From: Streptomyces sp. CCM_MD2014 | Lineage (GTDB): Bacteria > Actinomycetota > Actinomycetes > Streptomycetales > Streptomycetaceae | Direction of reading: 5' to 3' | DNA: 64,000 bases | Assembly: GCF_000772045.1 (NCBI RefSeq) | Contig: NZ_CP009754.1 | Location: 5,890,001-5,954,000 of the forward strand | Part shown: positions 1 to 7,698 of the stretch, in pieces | Layout: each line of letters starts with the position of its first letter | Numbering within the stretch: position 1 is the stretch's first letter | Translations under genes and position numbers: made by a program | The notes under the pieces: model-generated | Database searches by the model: none | Seen by the model: the letters and a program-made list of their open reading frames with translations, nothing else | What the model was told of the DNA's origin: nothing

Positions 1-1
1 C

Positions 2-1294
2 GCACTGCTCACGATCGCTCCCCGGTGGAGTGCGGCGCTGCGCGGGCGCGGGGTGCCGCCCCGGCTCGCGGAGGCGCTGGCCGCCGCGGGAGCCGCGCAG
101 GCCCTGTGCGCTCCGGTCGTCGCGGTGCTGTCGGCGCGGGTGAGCCTGGTCGGGGTGCCGTGCAACCTGCTGGTGGAGTTCGCGGTCGCCCCGGCCACGG
201 TGCTCGGCTTCGCGGCGTTGGCGACGGCACCGGTGGCGATGCCGCTGGCCAGGAGTCTGGCCTGGTGCGGAGGCTGGCCGGCCGAGTGGATCGCGGGGAT
301 CGCGCGCACCGGGGCCGCGCTGCCCGGCGCGGGAGTGGACTGGCCGGGCAGCTGGGCCGGGGCAGCGCTGCTCGCCCTCGTCACGGTGGCCGCGCTGTCG
401 GCGGGCCGACGCCTGCTGCGGCACCCCTGGTGGTGCGGCGTCTGCGCGCTGCTCCTGATCCTCGTGGTGGTGCAACCGCCCCCGCTGGCCCGGGTGATCA
501 AGGGCTGGCCCCCACCCGGCTGGCGGATGGTGATGTGCGACGTGGGCCAGGGCGACGCGTTGGTCCTCGCGGCGGGAGAGGGGACGGCCGTGGTCGTGGA
601 CGCGGGACCCGACCCCGCCCTGGTCGACCACTGCCTGCGCTCCCTCGGCGTCACCCGCGTCCCCCTCGTCCTGCTCACCCACTTCCACGCCGACCACGTG
701 GCCGGGCTCCCCGGGGTGCTGCGGGGCCGCTCGGTGGGCGCCATCGAAACCACCGCCCTCGAAGAGCCCGCCGACCAGGCCGGGTTCGTCCGCAGACAGG
801 CAGCGGCAAGGCACATCCCCCTGCGGCACGCGGCAGCCGGAGAACAGCGCCGTTCCGGCCCGCTGTCCTGGCAGGTGATCTGGCCACCGCCGAGCCCACC
901 GACCACCACGGCACCGGACACGGAAAGCGGCCCCAACGACGCCAGCGTCACCCTCCTGGTCCGGACGGCGGGCCTGCGCCTGCTCCTCCTCGGCGACCTG
1001 GAGCCCCCGGCCCAGCGGGAGCTGGCCCGCTCGCCGGCGGCAGCGGCGCTGAAGGACATCGACGTGCTGAAGGTGGCCCACCACGGCTCGGCGCACCAGG
1101 ACTTCGCCTTCCTCCGTCGGATCGCCCCACGCCTGGCCCTCATCAGCTGCGGCGAGGACAACACCTACGGTCACCCGGCCCCCGGCACGGTCGCGGCCCT
1201 GCGCGCCCGGGGAGCGACGGTGCTGCGCACGGACCGGGACGGGGCGTTGGCAGTCGCCGGTGAGGGGAGGACGCTGCGGGTGGCGGGGGACTGA
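2..1294 (+). CDS. comEC: ComEC/Rec2-type DNA uptake protein, C-terminal part (cut by window start)
   Basis: The frame is open from the first bases, so the N-terminal OB and competence domains lie outside the window. What is seen is the end of the membrane region (hydrophobic stretches roughly at 120-390 and 430-480) followed by a metallo-beta-lactamase domain: DVGQGDA, then LLTHFHADHVAGL, and near the end VAHHGSAHQD and ISCGEDNTYGHP. That membrane-channel plus hydrolase arrangement is the ComEC family, which moves single-stranded DNA across the membrane. Streptomyces are not classically competent, so its physiological role here is uncertain. In related genomes it sits next to holA; here a sigma-factor pair, an amidase and a YceI gene lie between them. 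Confidence 0.93.
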   Translation, partial: ALLTIAPRWSAALRGRGVPPRLAEALAAAGAAQALCAPVVAVLSARVSLVGVPCNLLVEFAVAPATVLGFAALATAPVAMPLARSLAWCGGWPAEWIAGIARTGAALPGAGVDWPGSWAGAALLALVTVAALSAGRRLLRHPWWCGVCALLLILVVVQPPPLARVIKGWPPPGWRMVMCDVGQGDALVLAAGEGTAVVVDAGPDPALVDHCLRSLGVTRVPLVLLTHFHADHVAGLPGVLRGRSVGAIETTALEEPADQAGFVRRQAAARHIPLRHAAAGEQRRSGPLSWQVIWPPPSPPTTTAPDTESGPNDASVTLLVRTAGLRLLLLGDLEPPAQRELARSPAAAALKDIDVLKVAHHGSAHQDFAFLRRIAPRLALISCGEDNTYGHPAPGTVAALRARGATVLRTDRDGALAVAGEGRTLRVAGD

Positions 1295-1304
1295 GCCCGA
1301 GTCG

Positions 1305-2135
1305 CTACTTGGTCACCTCTGCGGACTGGTAGGCGGCGGAACCCGGGGACGCGCAGACGAACCAGTTCGCCGTGGGGAAGCCGCGGACGGGCCGGATCAC
1401 GGCGTCCGTGCTGAGCAGGGGGCTGTTTTCAGGGGCCCGGTCGGCCAGGGTGGTACTGCCGTCCTTCCAGTGGCAGGCGACCTGCTTCGCCGTCGTGGGC
1501 ACCGTCCCGATGACCAGACGGTGCGCGCCGTCCTCCCCTGTGAGGGGCTGGGTCAGGGCCTCGACTTCGGTCTCCTTCGGCCAGGGCAGTCTGCTCGTCG
1601 AGACGGAGTCCACCAGGCGATGGGTGAGTTCGTCGTTGCCGGCGCCTTCGGGGCCGTAGAAGCGGATGACGAAGTAGCTGGTGCGGCCGACGAGTTCGGA
1701 AGGGTTGCCCGAGGTCGCCGGGGTGAGCCCCCAGTCCGCCATGGCCTCGGTCTGTTTGACGGCCTCGGCCTTGTCGCGCGGTGCCGACCACACCTGCACG
1801 TTGACGCCCCACCTCACGTCCCCAGAAGTGCCGAAGGCCACCTGCGAGATCTGCGGCAGGAACACGCGTCGTCCGTCCGCCGGGGCGGGCTGGGCGGGGG
1901 CGCTCGAGTCGTTTCCTCCGGGCAGGCTCGTCAGGGCCAGCGTCCCCGTGGTGCCCGCCAGCACCACTGCCGCGACCGCTGCGGCCGTCCGCCGCCGTGC
2001 CCGGTGCCGGCGGCCCGCGCGCACGACGGCGTCCACGGGAGCCGCACCGGTCTCCAGCCCGTTCGCCGTGTCCGCGAGGAGAGCGGAGATCCGCTCCTGT
2101 GCCGCGTCCTGGCCCTTGCCGTCCACACCGGTCAT
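1305..2135 (-). CDS. Membrane-anchored partner of the adjacent ECF sigma factor (hypothetical)
   Basis: 276 aa. The N-terminal third is charged and ends in a basic stretch (RRHRARRR), followed by one hydrophobic helix at about residues 50-70 and a long extracytoplasmic region rich in beta and turn residues. No HxxxCxxC zinc anti-sigma motif is seen. The start codon overlaps the sigma-factor stop as ATGA, so the pair is translationally coupled. Single-pass proteins placed like this behind SigE-type ECF sigma factors are commonly anti-sigma or signal-input proteins; that role is inferred from position and topology only. Confidence 0.7.
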   Translation of the reverse strand: MTGVDGKGQDAAQERISALLADTANGLETGAAPVDAVVRAGRRHRARRRTAAAVAAVVLAGTTGTLALTSLPGGNDSSAPAQPAPADGRRVFLPQISQVAFGTSGDVRWGVNVQVWSAPRDKAEAVKQTEAMADWGLTPATSGNPSELVGRTSYFVIRFYGPEGAGNDELTHRLVDSVSTSRLPWPKETEVEALTQPLTGEDGAHRLVIGTVPTTAKQVACHWKDGSTTLADRAPENSPLLSTDAVIRPVRGFPTANWFVCASPGSAAYQSAEVTK

Positions 2136-2671
2136 TTCCGTCCTCCCTGCAGTACGGCGTCGGCCAGCGCCGGTACGGCGCGCAGCTTCGCTATCCCCTT
2201 CGCCGTGTTGCTCTTGACCGTGCCGACCGAGCAGCCCATGGCCCGCGCCGTCTGCGTTTCCGTGAGGTCCTCCCAGTAGCGCAGGACCACCGCCTCGCGC
2301 TGCCGCGCGGGTAGCTGGGCGAGCGCTTCGAGCAGTGCGCCGCGGTCGTCGGCCCGCGCCATCGGATCGGCTGTGTCGGCTGGTTCACGCACCAGACCGG
2401 AGTCGTCCTTGGGCGCCAGGAACTCCTTGAGTCTTCTCCTGTGCTTGCGGGCGTGCGCGTTGATCATGATGCGCCGGACGTAAGCGTCCGGTTCGTCGGC
2501 CGCGCTCACCCGGCGCCAGGCCGTGTAGGTCCGCTCCAGCGTCGACTGGGCCAGGTCCTCGGCGGCGTACCTGTCGCCGGTGAGGAGAAAGGCCGTGCGC
2601 ATCAGCCCCGGCCACCGGCCGATCACGAATCTGCGGAACTCCTCGTCCCGTGTCTGCTTGGCATCCCCCAT
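2132..2671 (-). CDS. SigE-family ECF RNA polymerase sigma factor
   Basis: 179 aa. Region 2 is at about residues 15-80 (FRRFVIGRWPGLMRTAFLLTGD, then AEDLAQSTLERTYTAWRRV) and region 4 at about 105-165 (LPARQREAVVLRYWEDL, then the HTH with GCSVGTVKSNTAKGI). This is the SigE70-like actinobacterial class that directs transcription of small stress or envelope regulons. I chose the ATG at 2671 because AGGAGG lies five bases upstream; a GTG six bases earlier would overlap that site. It is coupled to the downstream membrane protein, its probable regulator. Confidence 0.9.
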   Translation of the reverse strand: MGDAKQTRDEEFRRFVIGRWPGLMRTAFLLTGDRYAAEDLAQSTLERTYTAWRRVSAADEPDAYVRRIMINAHARKHRRRLKEFLAPKDDSGLVREPADTADPMARADDRGALLEALAQLPARQREAVVLRYWEDLTETQTARAMGCSVGTVKSNTAKGIAKLRAVPALADAVLQGGRK

Positions 2672-2884
2672 GGGCACCTCCTGAATACCTGAAGGAGTCC
2701 ATGAGCCGACGGGACCGTTGCCTCAGTACACGGACTTCACAGGGATCCTCCCGCACTCCCGGCAGGGCCTGCCGGACCCGGCGCCGGTCACAGGTCCACT
2801 CGGCCAACGGCCCCGTGTCGGCGGGTGCCGGGGGAGGGAGGCCGACATCCGAACGGCCATGAGGTTCGAGACGGCTCGTCAGGC

Positions 2885-2903
2885 GGGGGGGGGGGGGGGG
2901 GGG
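2885..2903. repeat. Uninterrupted run of 19 G residues
   Basis: A single homopolymer of 19 guanines lies between the sigma factor and the kinase relic. Homopolymers this long are rare even at this GC content. It could slip during replication or fold as a G-quadruplex, and its length is a likely place for sequencing error. Confidence 0.9.
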
Positions 2904-2919
2904 ATCCTCAGCGATCTCG

Positions 2920-3060
2920 TCAGCGTGAGCACCACAGCGGCTCCTGTGCGCGCAGGGCGTCGATCAGGCCGCGCGTGGAGTCCAGCTCCCGGCCGAGCTG
3001 CTCCAGCTCGGTGCGGTCGCGCAGCGTGGCGACGGCCCCGCCGTCGTCGGTGGGCATCCG
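2920..3060 (-). pseudogene. Relic of a CitA/DcuS-type sensor histidine kinase
   Basis: Read on the minus strand, about 45 codons encode GAVATLRDRTELEQLGREL followed by DSTRGLIDALRAQ. That is the segment linking the PAS domain to the phospho-acceptor helix in CitA/DcuS-like kinases. After ALRAQ, where the family continues into the histidine box, the frame reads EPLWCSR and stops. No PAS, histidine box or ATPase domain lies on either side. This looks like a fragment left after deletion of a kinase gene. Family assignment is from motif memory. Confidence 0.6.
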
Positions 3061-3395
3061 GTTGGCGTTTCTTTCCGAACCGGCTTCTTTCCGGACCGGC
3101 TTCGAGGAGGCAACCCAGCGGCTCCCGGGACTCCGGCAGCGGTCCCGTGTGCCGTCGGAGGCGTAGGCCGGGTGGGCGCCGGGAATTCCAAGTCCAGGAC
3201 GGAAGTGGCAGTTTCCGGTCCCGCACGGGAGAAGGAACGGAAGAAGGCACCGTGCCGTACAGCCGACCCGCCCGGTCACGATCGCCCCCACCCCCGCCCC
3301 CACCCACGACCACGAAAGCCGTGTGACCGGCGCCCACTTCACCACGAGACGGGCTCGTCGACGGAGGCCCGACCGACCTGCAGAAGGAGAAACCC

Positions 3396-3488
3396 ATGCC
3401 CCAAACCCCCACACCGGGGCACCCCGTTGTGCACCGGCCCGGCGAGGACGACCGGCAGGTCGCCCGGCCGTCGTCGGAGCGTGGCTGA
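3396..3488 (+). CDS. 30-aa leader ORF coupled to the amidase
   Basis: ATG at 3396 is preceded by the strongest ribosome-binding site in this region, AGAAGGAG at 3383-3390. The ORF encodes 30 residues rich in Pro, Arg and Asp, with no hydrophobic stretch. Its TGA stop overlaps the amidase ATG in the sequence TGATG. The amidase itself has only a weak Shine-Dalgarno sequence, so the small ORF probably delivers ribosomes to it. Whether the peptide does anything is unknown. Confidence 0.55.
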   Translation: MPQTPTPGHPVVHRPGEDDRQVARPSSERG

Positions 3489-4504
3489 TGGCGAATCCCA
3501 TGACCGCGGGCAGCTTCCTCAAGGCACTGAAGGCGGAAGGCCTCACCGTCGTCGAAGTGGGCGACTGGCGGAGCCACAACCGCAACCACAAGGGCCCGTG
3601 GGGTCCCGTCAACGGTGTGATGATCCACCACACCGTGACCCGGGGCAGCGCCGCCACCGTGGAGATCTGCCGCAAGGGTTACGCGAGCCTGCCCGGTCCG
3701 CTGTGCCACGGCGTCATCACCAAGGACGGCCGCGTGCACCTGGTCGGCTACGGTCGCGCCAACCACGCGGGCCTGGGCGACGACGACGTCCTGCGCGCCG
3801 TCGTCGCGGAGCAGCCGCTGCCCCGGGACAACGAGGCCAACACCGACGGCAACCGCCACTTCTACGGCTTCGAGTGCGAGAACCTCGGCGACGGCAAGGA
3901 CCCGTGGCCCGCCGCGCAACTGGACGCGATCGAGCGCGCCGCCGCGGCCGTGTGCCGCCACCACGGCTGGAACGAACGGTCCGTCATCGGCCACCTGGAG
4001 TGGCAGCCCGGGAAGATCGACCCGCGCGGATTCACCATGGCGTCGATGCGCGCCCGGGTCGAGGAACGTCTCAACCACCCCGCCGGCTGGACGCCCGGCG
4101 ACTCCGAGGAGGACGACATGCCGCGAGCGATCAGCCGGTCCGAGAGCGACGACCAGGAGATCACGCCCCGGAAGTGGACGACGCTCACCGTGGACGGGGC
4201 GGACCTGCTGACCGGCGTGACGCACTACCAGGCCACGGCCTACCTCCGGGCGGTCGTGCCCGCCGGCTCCACCCTCCAGGGACGCTTCTACCATCTGCGC
4301 CCGGACGGAACCCGGTGGACCGGTCCGATCGTCGAGCGCGTGGGCACCGACGGCGGCAGCTTCCCGGACTTCGGCAACAGCGGCTCGATCGTCCCCAGCG
4401 AGCGACTGCGCTTCGAGTTCGTCTACTATCCGCCCGACTCCGGCGACGAGGCCCCGATCACCGTCACGAGCGTGAAGGTCCGCGGCCTGTACTGGGAGAG
4501 GTGA
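3488..4504 (+). CDS. N-acetylmuramoyl-L-alanine amidase (Amidase_2/PGRP type), phage-endolysin-like
   Basis: 338 aa. The N-terminal 190 residues are an Amidase_2 domain: the zinc histidine region MIHHTVT near residue 40, GPLCHGVITKDG, the YGFECENLGDG segment, and IGHLEWQPGKIDP carrying the second histidine and the aspartate of the zinc site. It cleaves the amide between muramic acid and L-alanine in peptidoglycan. The C-terminal 130 residues look like a beta-sandwich with no recognised repeat. There is no signal peptide, as in endolysins. The start is set by the TGATG overlap with the leader ORF. Confidence 0.88.
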   Translation: MANPMTAGSFLKALKAEGLTVVEVGDWRSHNRNHKGPWGPVNGVMIHHTVTRGSAATVEICRKGYASLPGPLCHGVITKDGRVHLVGYGRANHAGLGDDDVLRAVVAEQPLPRDNEANTDGNRHFYGFECENLGDGKDPWPAAQLDAIERAAAAVCRHHGWNERSVIGHLEWQPGKIDPRGFTMASMRARVEERLNHPAGWTPGDSEEDDMPRAISRSESDDQEITPRKWTTLTVDGADLLTGVTHYQATAYLRAVVPAGSTLQGRFYHLRPDGTRWTGPIVERVGTDGGSFPDFGNSGSIVPSERLRFEFVYYPPDSGDEAPITVTSVKVRGLYWER

Positions 4505-4724
4505 CACGGACCCGGCTCGGCCGGCCGTCGGCACGACCCGTGTCCCCGCGGTGAGAAATCCCCACCGGTGCGGGGAAACCGGCGCACACGGGGCCACTCC
4601 CGTCCACTCCCAGCACATGTGACGGTTTCCCGTGATGTGGTCCCGTGTTGCCTCGAAAGCCACATCGGTGATCGAATGTTTCTCCGTCAACTAGTTATTC
4701 GATGTCGTGCAGAGGGTGTCGCCA

Positions 4725-5606
4725 ATGATCGGCCGCTTGCTGGGAAGCCGAACGAAGCGGATGCAACGGACGGGTCCCCTGGCGGCGGTGCGCACCCCGC
4801 CGGACGCGGGAGTGCTGAGCTGCCGCGTCCTCGACCCCGTCAACGCCCCGGTGCCGCACGCGGAGTTCACGGTCAGCGACACCATGGGGCGCAAGGTGGT
4901 CGGCGGGGGTACGGACCCCTTCGGGTCGTTCGTGGCGACGGTGCCCGCGGGGGAGTACCGGCTGGCCGTGTCCGCCGAGGGCTACACCCCGTACCGCGCC
5001 TCCGCGACGGTCGTCGAGGACACGCTGGCCTCGCTGGGCGACGTGACGCTCCAGGTGGCCCAGCCGCCCGAGCTGCCCGCGGCGGGCGACTGGGAGATCG
5101 AGCCGGCGCACTCCTCGATCGCGTTCACCGCGCGGCACATCGGGCTGGCCCGGATCCACGGCCGGTTCAACTCCTTCGCGGGCGCGGTGCGGATCGCCGA
5201 CGACATGGAGCAGTCGGCGATGCACGTCGTGATCGACGCGGCGTCCATCGACACCAACGTGAAGATGCGCGACGACCACCTGCGGTCGGCCGACTTCCTG
5301 GACGTCGAGCGGTTTCCGACCCTGGAGTTCTACAGCGACCGGTTCACCCACCGCGGCGGCAACCGCTGGGCCGTCACCGGTGCGCTGTCCCTGCACGGTG
5401 TGACGCGCACCGTCACGCTGGACACGGAGTACCTGGGTCTCGGCAACGGCATGGAGGGCGAGACGCGCGCCGCCTGCCGCGCCACCACCGAGCTGCACCG
5501 CGACGACTTCACGGTGAGCTGGCAGACGATGCTGGCCCGCGGCATCGCCGTGGTCGGCCCCAGCATCCGCATCGACCTCGACGTGCAGATCGTGCCCAAG
5601 GCCTGA
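4725..5606 (+). CDS. YceI-family protein with N-terminal carboxypeptidase-regulatory-like domain
   Basis: 293 aa. Residues about 25-110 form a transthyretin-like beta domain (VLDPVNAPVPHAEFTV, PAGEYRLAVSAEGY). Residues about 118-293 are YceI: WEIEPAHSSIAFTARHIG, GRFNSFAGAVRI, ADFLDVERFPTLEF, GALSLHGVTRTV. YceI proteins are lipocalin-like barrels that bind isoprenoid-type lipids, usually in the periplasm, but no signal peptide is visible here, so it is probably cytoplasmic. I chose the ATG at 4725 because AGAGGG lies eight bases upstream; a GTG at 4707 is in frame. Confidence 0.88.
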   Translation: MIGRLLGSRTKRMQRTGPLAAVRTPPDAGVLSCRVLDPVNAPVPHAEFTVSDTMGRKVVGGGTDPFGSFVATVPAGEYRLAVSAEGYTPYRASATVVEDTLASLGDVTLQVAQPPELPAAGDWEIEPAHSSIAFTARHIGLARIHGRFNSFAGAVRIADDMEQSAMHVVIDAASIDTNVKMRDDHLRSADFLDVERFPTLEFYSDRFTHRGGNRWAVTGALSLHGVTRTVTLDTEYLGLGNGMEGETRAACRATTELHRDDFTVSWQTMLARGIAVVGPSIRIDLDVQIVPKA

Positions 5607-5646
5607 GGGCCCCCGAGGGCCGACCGTCCCCGAGGGCTGACCGACA

Positions 5647-5901
5647 ATGGCTCCCGTGAGCGACGTGAGACATGTACTGGTACTGCCCGACCGCGACGCC
5701 GCGGAGGAAGCGGCCCAGGCGCTCGGGGAGCGGTTCGGCATCGACGAGGAGCCCCGGATCCTCCGGGACGCCCTGGCCGGTGAGGACGACGCCGAGGACG
5801 CCCAGTGGCTCGTCGTCCTGCGGGACGAGCGGGAGGCGCTGGACCCCGGCGAGCTGGACGCGTTCGCGGGGGAGTGGGAGGGCTGGCGCGAGGAGCCGTA
5901 G
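5647..5901 (+). CDS. Small conserved acidic protein, unknown function
   Basis: 84 aa and strongly acidic, beginning VSDVRHVLVLPDRD after a possible upstream ATG, with one predicted alpha/beta unit and no catalytic motif. It lies between the YceI gene and holA on the same strand, 40 bp from the first and 69 bp from the second, so it may be co-transcribed. Strong third-position GC periodicity supports it as a gene. Function not recognised. Confidence 0.6.
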   Translation: MAPVSDVRHVLVLPDRDAAEEAAQALGERFGIDEEPRILRDALAGEDDAEDAQWLVVLRDEREALDPGELDAFAGEWEGWREEP

Positions 5902-5970
5902 GACCCCTCCGGAGCGCGCGCCGGGCAGCGTCGTACGGCGCTGTCAGTGGTGCGTGCGATGCTTGTCGCG

Positions 5971-6960
5971 ATGGCCAGGAAGACTGCGAACGACGACCCT
6001 CTCGCCCCGGTGACCCTTGCCGTGGGCCAGGAGGACCTCCTGCTCGACCGTGCCGTGCAGGAAGTGGTGGCCGCCGCCAAGGCCGCCGACGCCGACACGG
6101 ACGTACGCGACCTCACCCCCGACCAGCTGCAGCCCGGCACCCTCGCCGAGCTCACCAGCCCCTCGCTCTTCGCCGAGCGCAAAGTCGTGGTCGTACGCAA
6201 TGCGCAGGACCTGTCCGCCGACACCGTCAAGGACGTCAAGGCGTACCTCGCCGCCCCCGTCGAGGAGATCACCCTCGTCCTGCTGCACGCGGGCGGCGCC
6301 AAGGGCAAGGGGGTGCTCGACGCCGGCCGCAAGGCGGGCGCCCGCGAGGTGGCGTGCGCGAAGATGACCAAGCCCGCCGACCGGCTGGCCTTCGTGCGCT
6401 CGGAGTTCCGTACGGCCGGGCGGTCGGCCACGCCCGAGGCGTGCCAGGCCCTGGTCGACGCGATCGGCAGCGACCTCAGGGAGCTGGCCTCGGCGGTGTC
6501 CCAGCTGACCGCCGACATCGAGGGGACCATCGACGAGGCGGTCGTCGGGCGGTACTACACCGGACGGGCGGAGGCCTCCAGCTTCACGGTCGCCGACCGG
6601 GCGGTCGAGGGACGGGCCGCGGAGGCGCTGGAGGCACTGCGCTGGTCGCTGGCGACCGGAGTGGCGCCGGTGCTGATCACCAGTGCCCTGGCCCAGGGCG
6701 TGCGGGCGATCGGAAAGCTGTCCTCCGCACGCGGCGGACGCCCCGCCGACCTCGCCCGCGAGCTGGGGATGCCGCCCTGGAAGGTCGACCGCGTCCGGCA
6801 GCAGATGCGCGGCTGGACCCCGGACGCCGTCTCCGTGGCCCTGCGCGCGGTGGCCGAGGCGGACGCGGGCGTGAAGGGCGGCAGCGACGATCCCGAGTAC
6901 GCCCTGGAGAAGGCCGTGGTGACCATCGCGCGGGCGGCGCGTTCACGGGGACGGTCGTAG
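5971..6960 (+). CDS. holA: DNA polymerase III subunit delta
   Basis: 329 aa from the ATG at 5971, the start that places the family's N-terminus (PLAPVTLAVGQEDLLLDRAV) close to the initiator; in-frame GTG and ATG codons lie upstream. HolA pattern: a degenerate AAA+ N-terminal domain (VVVVRNAQDL, ITLVLLHAGGAKGKG), the central KMTKPADRLAFVRSEF region and the C-terminal helical collar domain (LARELGMPPWKVDRVRQQMRGW). Delta opens the beta sliding clamp within the clamp loader. It is followed at once by a strong hairpin terminator. Confidence 0.92.
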   Translation: MARKTANDDPLAPVTLAVGQEDLLLDRAVQEVVAAAKAADADTDVRDLTPDQLQPGTLAELTSPSLFAERKVVVVRNAQDLSADTVKDVKAYLAAPVEEITLVLLHAGGAKGKGVLDAGRKAGAREVACAKMTKPADRLAFVRSEFRTAGRSATPEACQALVDAIGSDLRELASAVSQLTADIEGTIDEAVVGRYYTGRAEASSFTVADRAVEGRAAEALEALRWSLATGVAPVLITSALAQGVRAIGKLSSARGGRPADLARELGMPPWKVDRVRQQMRGWTPDAVSVALRAVAEADAGVKGGSDDPEYALEKAVVTIARAARSRGRS

Positions 6961-7011
6961 GCCCCACCGCGCCCGGCGCCGCGCCCGCGACGCCGCACCC
7001 GGAACACGCCG

Positions 7012-7056
7012 AAGGCCCCGGCGTCCGTCCTGGGGAAGGACGGCCACCGGGGCCTT
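7012..7056 (+). terminator. Intrinsic terminator of holA
   Basis: Perfect 10-bp arms AAGGCCCCGG (7012-7021) and CCGGGGCCTT (7047-7056) enclose a second stem CCGTCCT/AGGACGG around a GGGG loop. There is no U tract, as is usual in Streptomyces. The symmetry would let it also act on the minus strand. Confidence 0.8.
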
Positions 7057-7070
7057 CGGATCAAGCTCGC

Positions 7071-7112
7071 GGATCCATGCCCGCGTGGCGAACGCAGGCC
7101 GCGCATGGATCC
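7071..7112. repeat. Perfect inverted repeat between holA and rpsT
   Basis: Arms GGATCCATGC (7071-7080) and GCATGGATCC (7103-7112) are exact reverse complements separated by 22 bases. It sits between the holA and rpsT terminators, so it may be a second termination or transcript-stability structure. Confidence 0.65.
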
Positions 7113-7137
7113 TTGGTGCCGGACGGGAGCGGATGAG

Positions 7138-7160
7138 AGAGGGCCCGCTCTGGGTCCCTC
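7138..7160 (-). terminator. Probable rpsT terminator
   Basis: GAGGGCCC and GGGTCCCTC pair with one bulge around a GCTCT loop, about 35 bases past the rpsT stop on the minus strand. Confidence 0.6.
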
Positions 7161-7194
7161 CGGCGATCAGACCAGATGAATCCAGCTAAGGGGT

Positions 7195-7461
7195 TCAGCC
7201 CTTGAGCGCGCCGACCTTCTGCGCCAGCGCCGACTTCTTGTTGGCGGCCTGGTTCTTGTGGATGACGCCCTTGGAGACGGCCTTGTCGAGCTCGCGCGAA
7301 GCGACGCGCTGGTACTCGGTGGCCTTCTCCACGTCACCCGCGGCGGCGGCCTCGCGGGCCTTGCGGATCGCGGTCTTCAGAGAGGACTTGACCGACTTGT
7401 TGCGCAGCCGGGCCTTCTCGTTGGTCTTGTTCCGCTTGATCTGGGACTTGATGTTCGCCAC
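7195..7461 (-). CDS. rpsT: 30S ribosomal protein S20
   Basis: 88 aa, the usual length. It begins MANIKSQIKRNKTNEKARLRN and ends in a lysine-rich helix (HKNQAANKKSALAQKVGALKG), both typical of bS20, an all-helical protein that binds 16S rRNA in the 30S body. It is transcribed divergently from lepA; the 237-bp gap holds both promoters and the S20 5' leader, where S20 often controls its own translation. No specific leader motif was identified. Confidence 0.97.
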   Translation of the reverse strand: MANIKSQIKRNKTNEKARLRNKSVKSSLKTAIRKAREAAAAGDVEKATEYQRVASRELDKAVSKGVIHKNQAANKKSALAQKVGALKG

Positions 7462-7698
7462 GAATGAGCCTTTGCAGGTTCAGGCACGAGGCCGCGAGGG
7501 TCCCGTGCCGGTGATTTCTTGAAGGAGTGCCTCACGCTGAGAGGGCAAGAGACACAGCCCCCCACACTACCAGCGGGTCGTCGAGGGTCCCAAACCCATC
7601 CCGGGTCCCCACCCGTGGGACCATGGAGGCTACGTATCGATCCGACCCGAGACCCGAGACCGCAGACACTGCGGACGCCTCAAGAATCAGGACCCTGC

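Larger units (their letters stand above)
2672..3395. other. 724-bp gap without an intact gene
   Basis: Contains the upstream region of the minus-strand sigma factor (its ribosome site abuts 2671), the 19-G tract, the sensor-kinase relic, and a pyrimidine-rich stretch (about 3275-3310) before the amidase leader ORF. Open frames on both strands across it have no family resemblance apart from the relic. Confidence 0.7.

Noticed and set aside
2879..4690. 603-codon minus-strand frame over the amidase
   Set aside because: Most of it is antisense to the amidase; only the short relic in another frame of this strand resembles a family.
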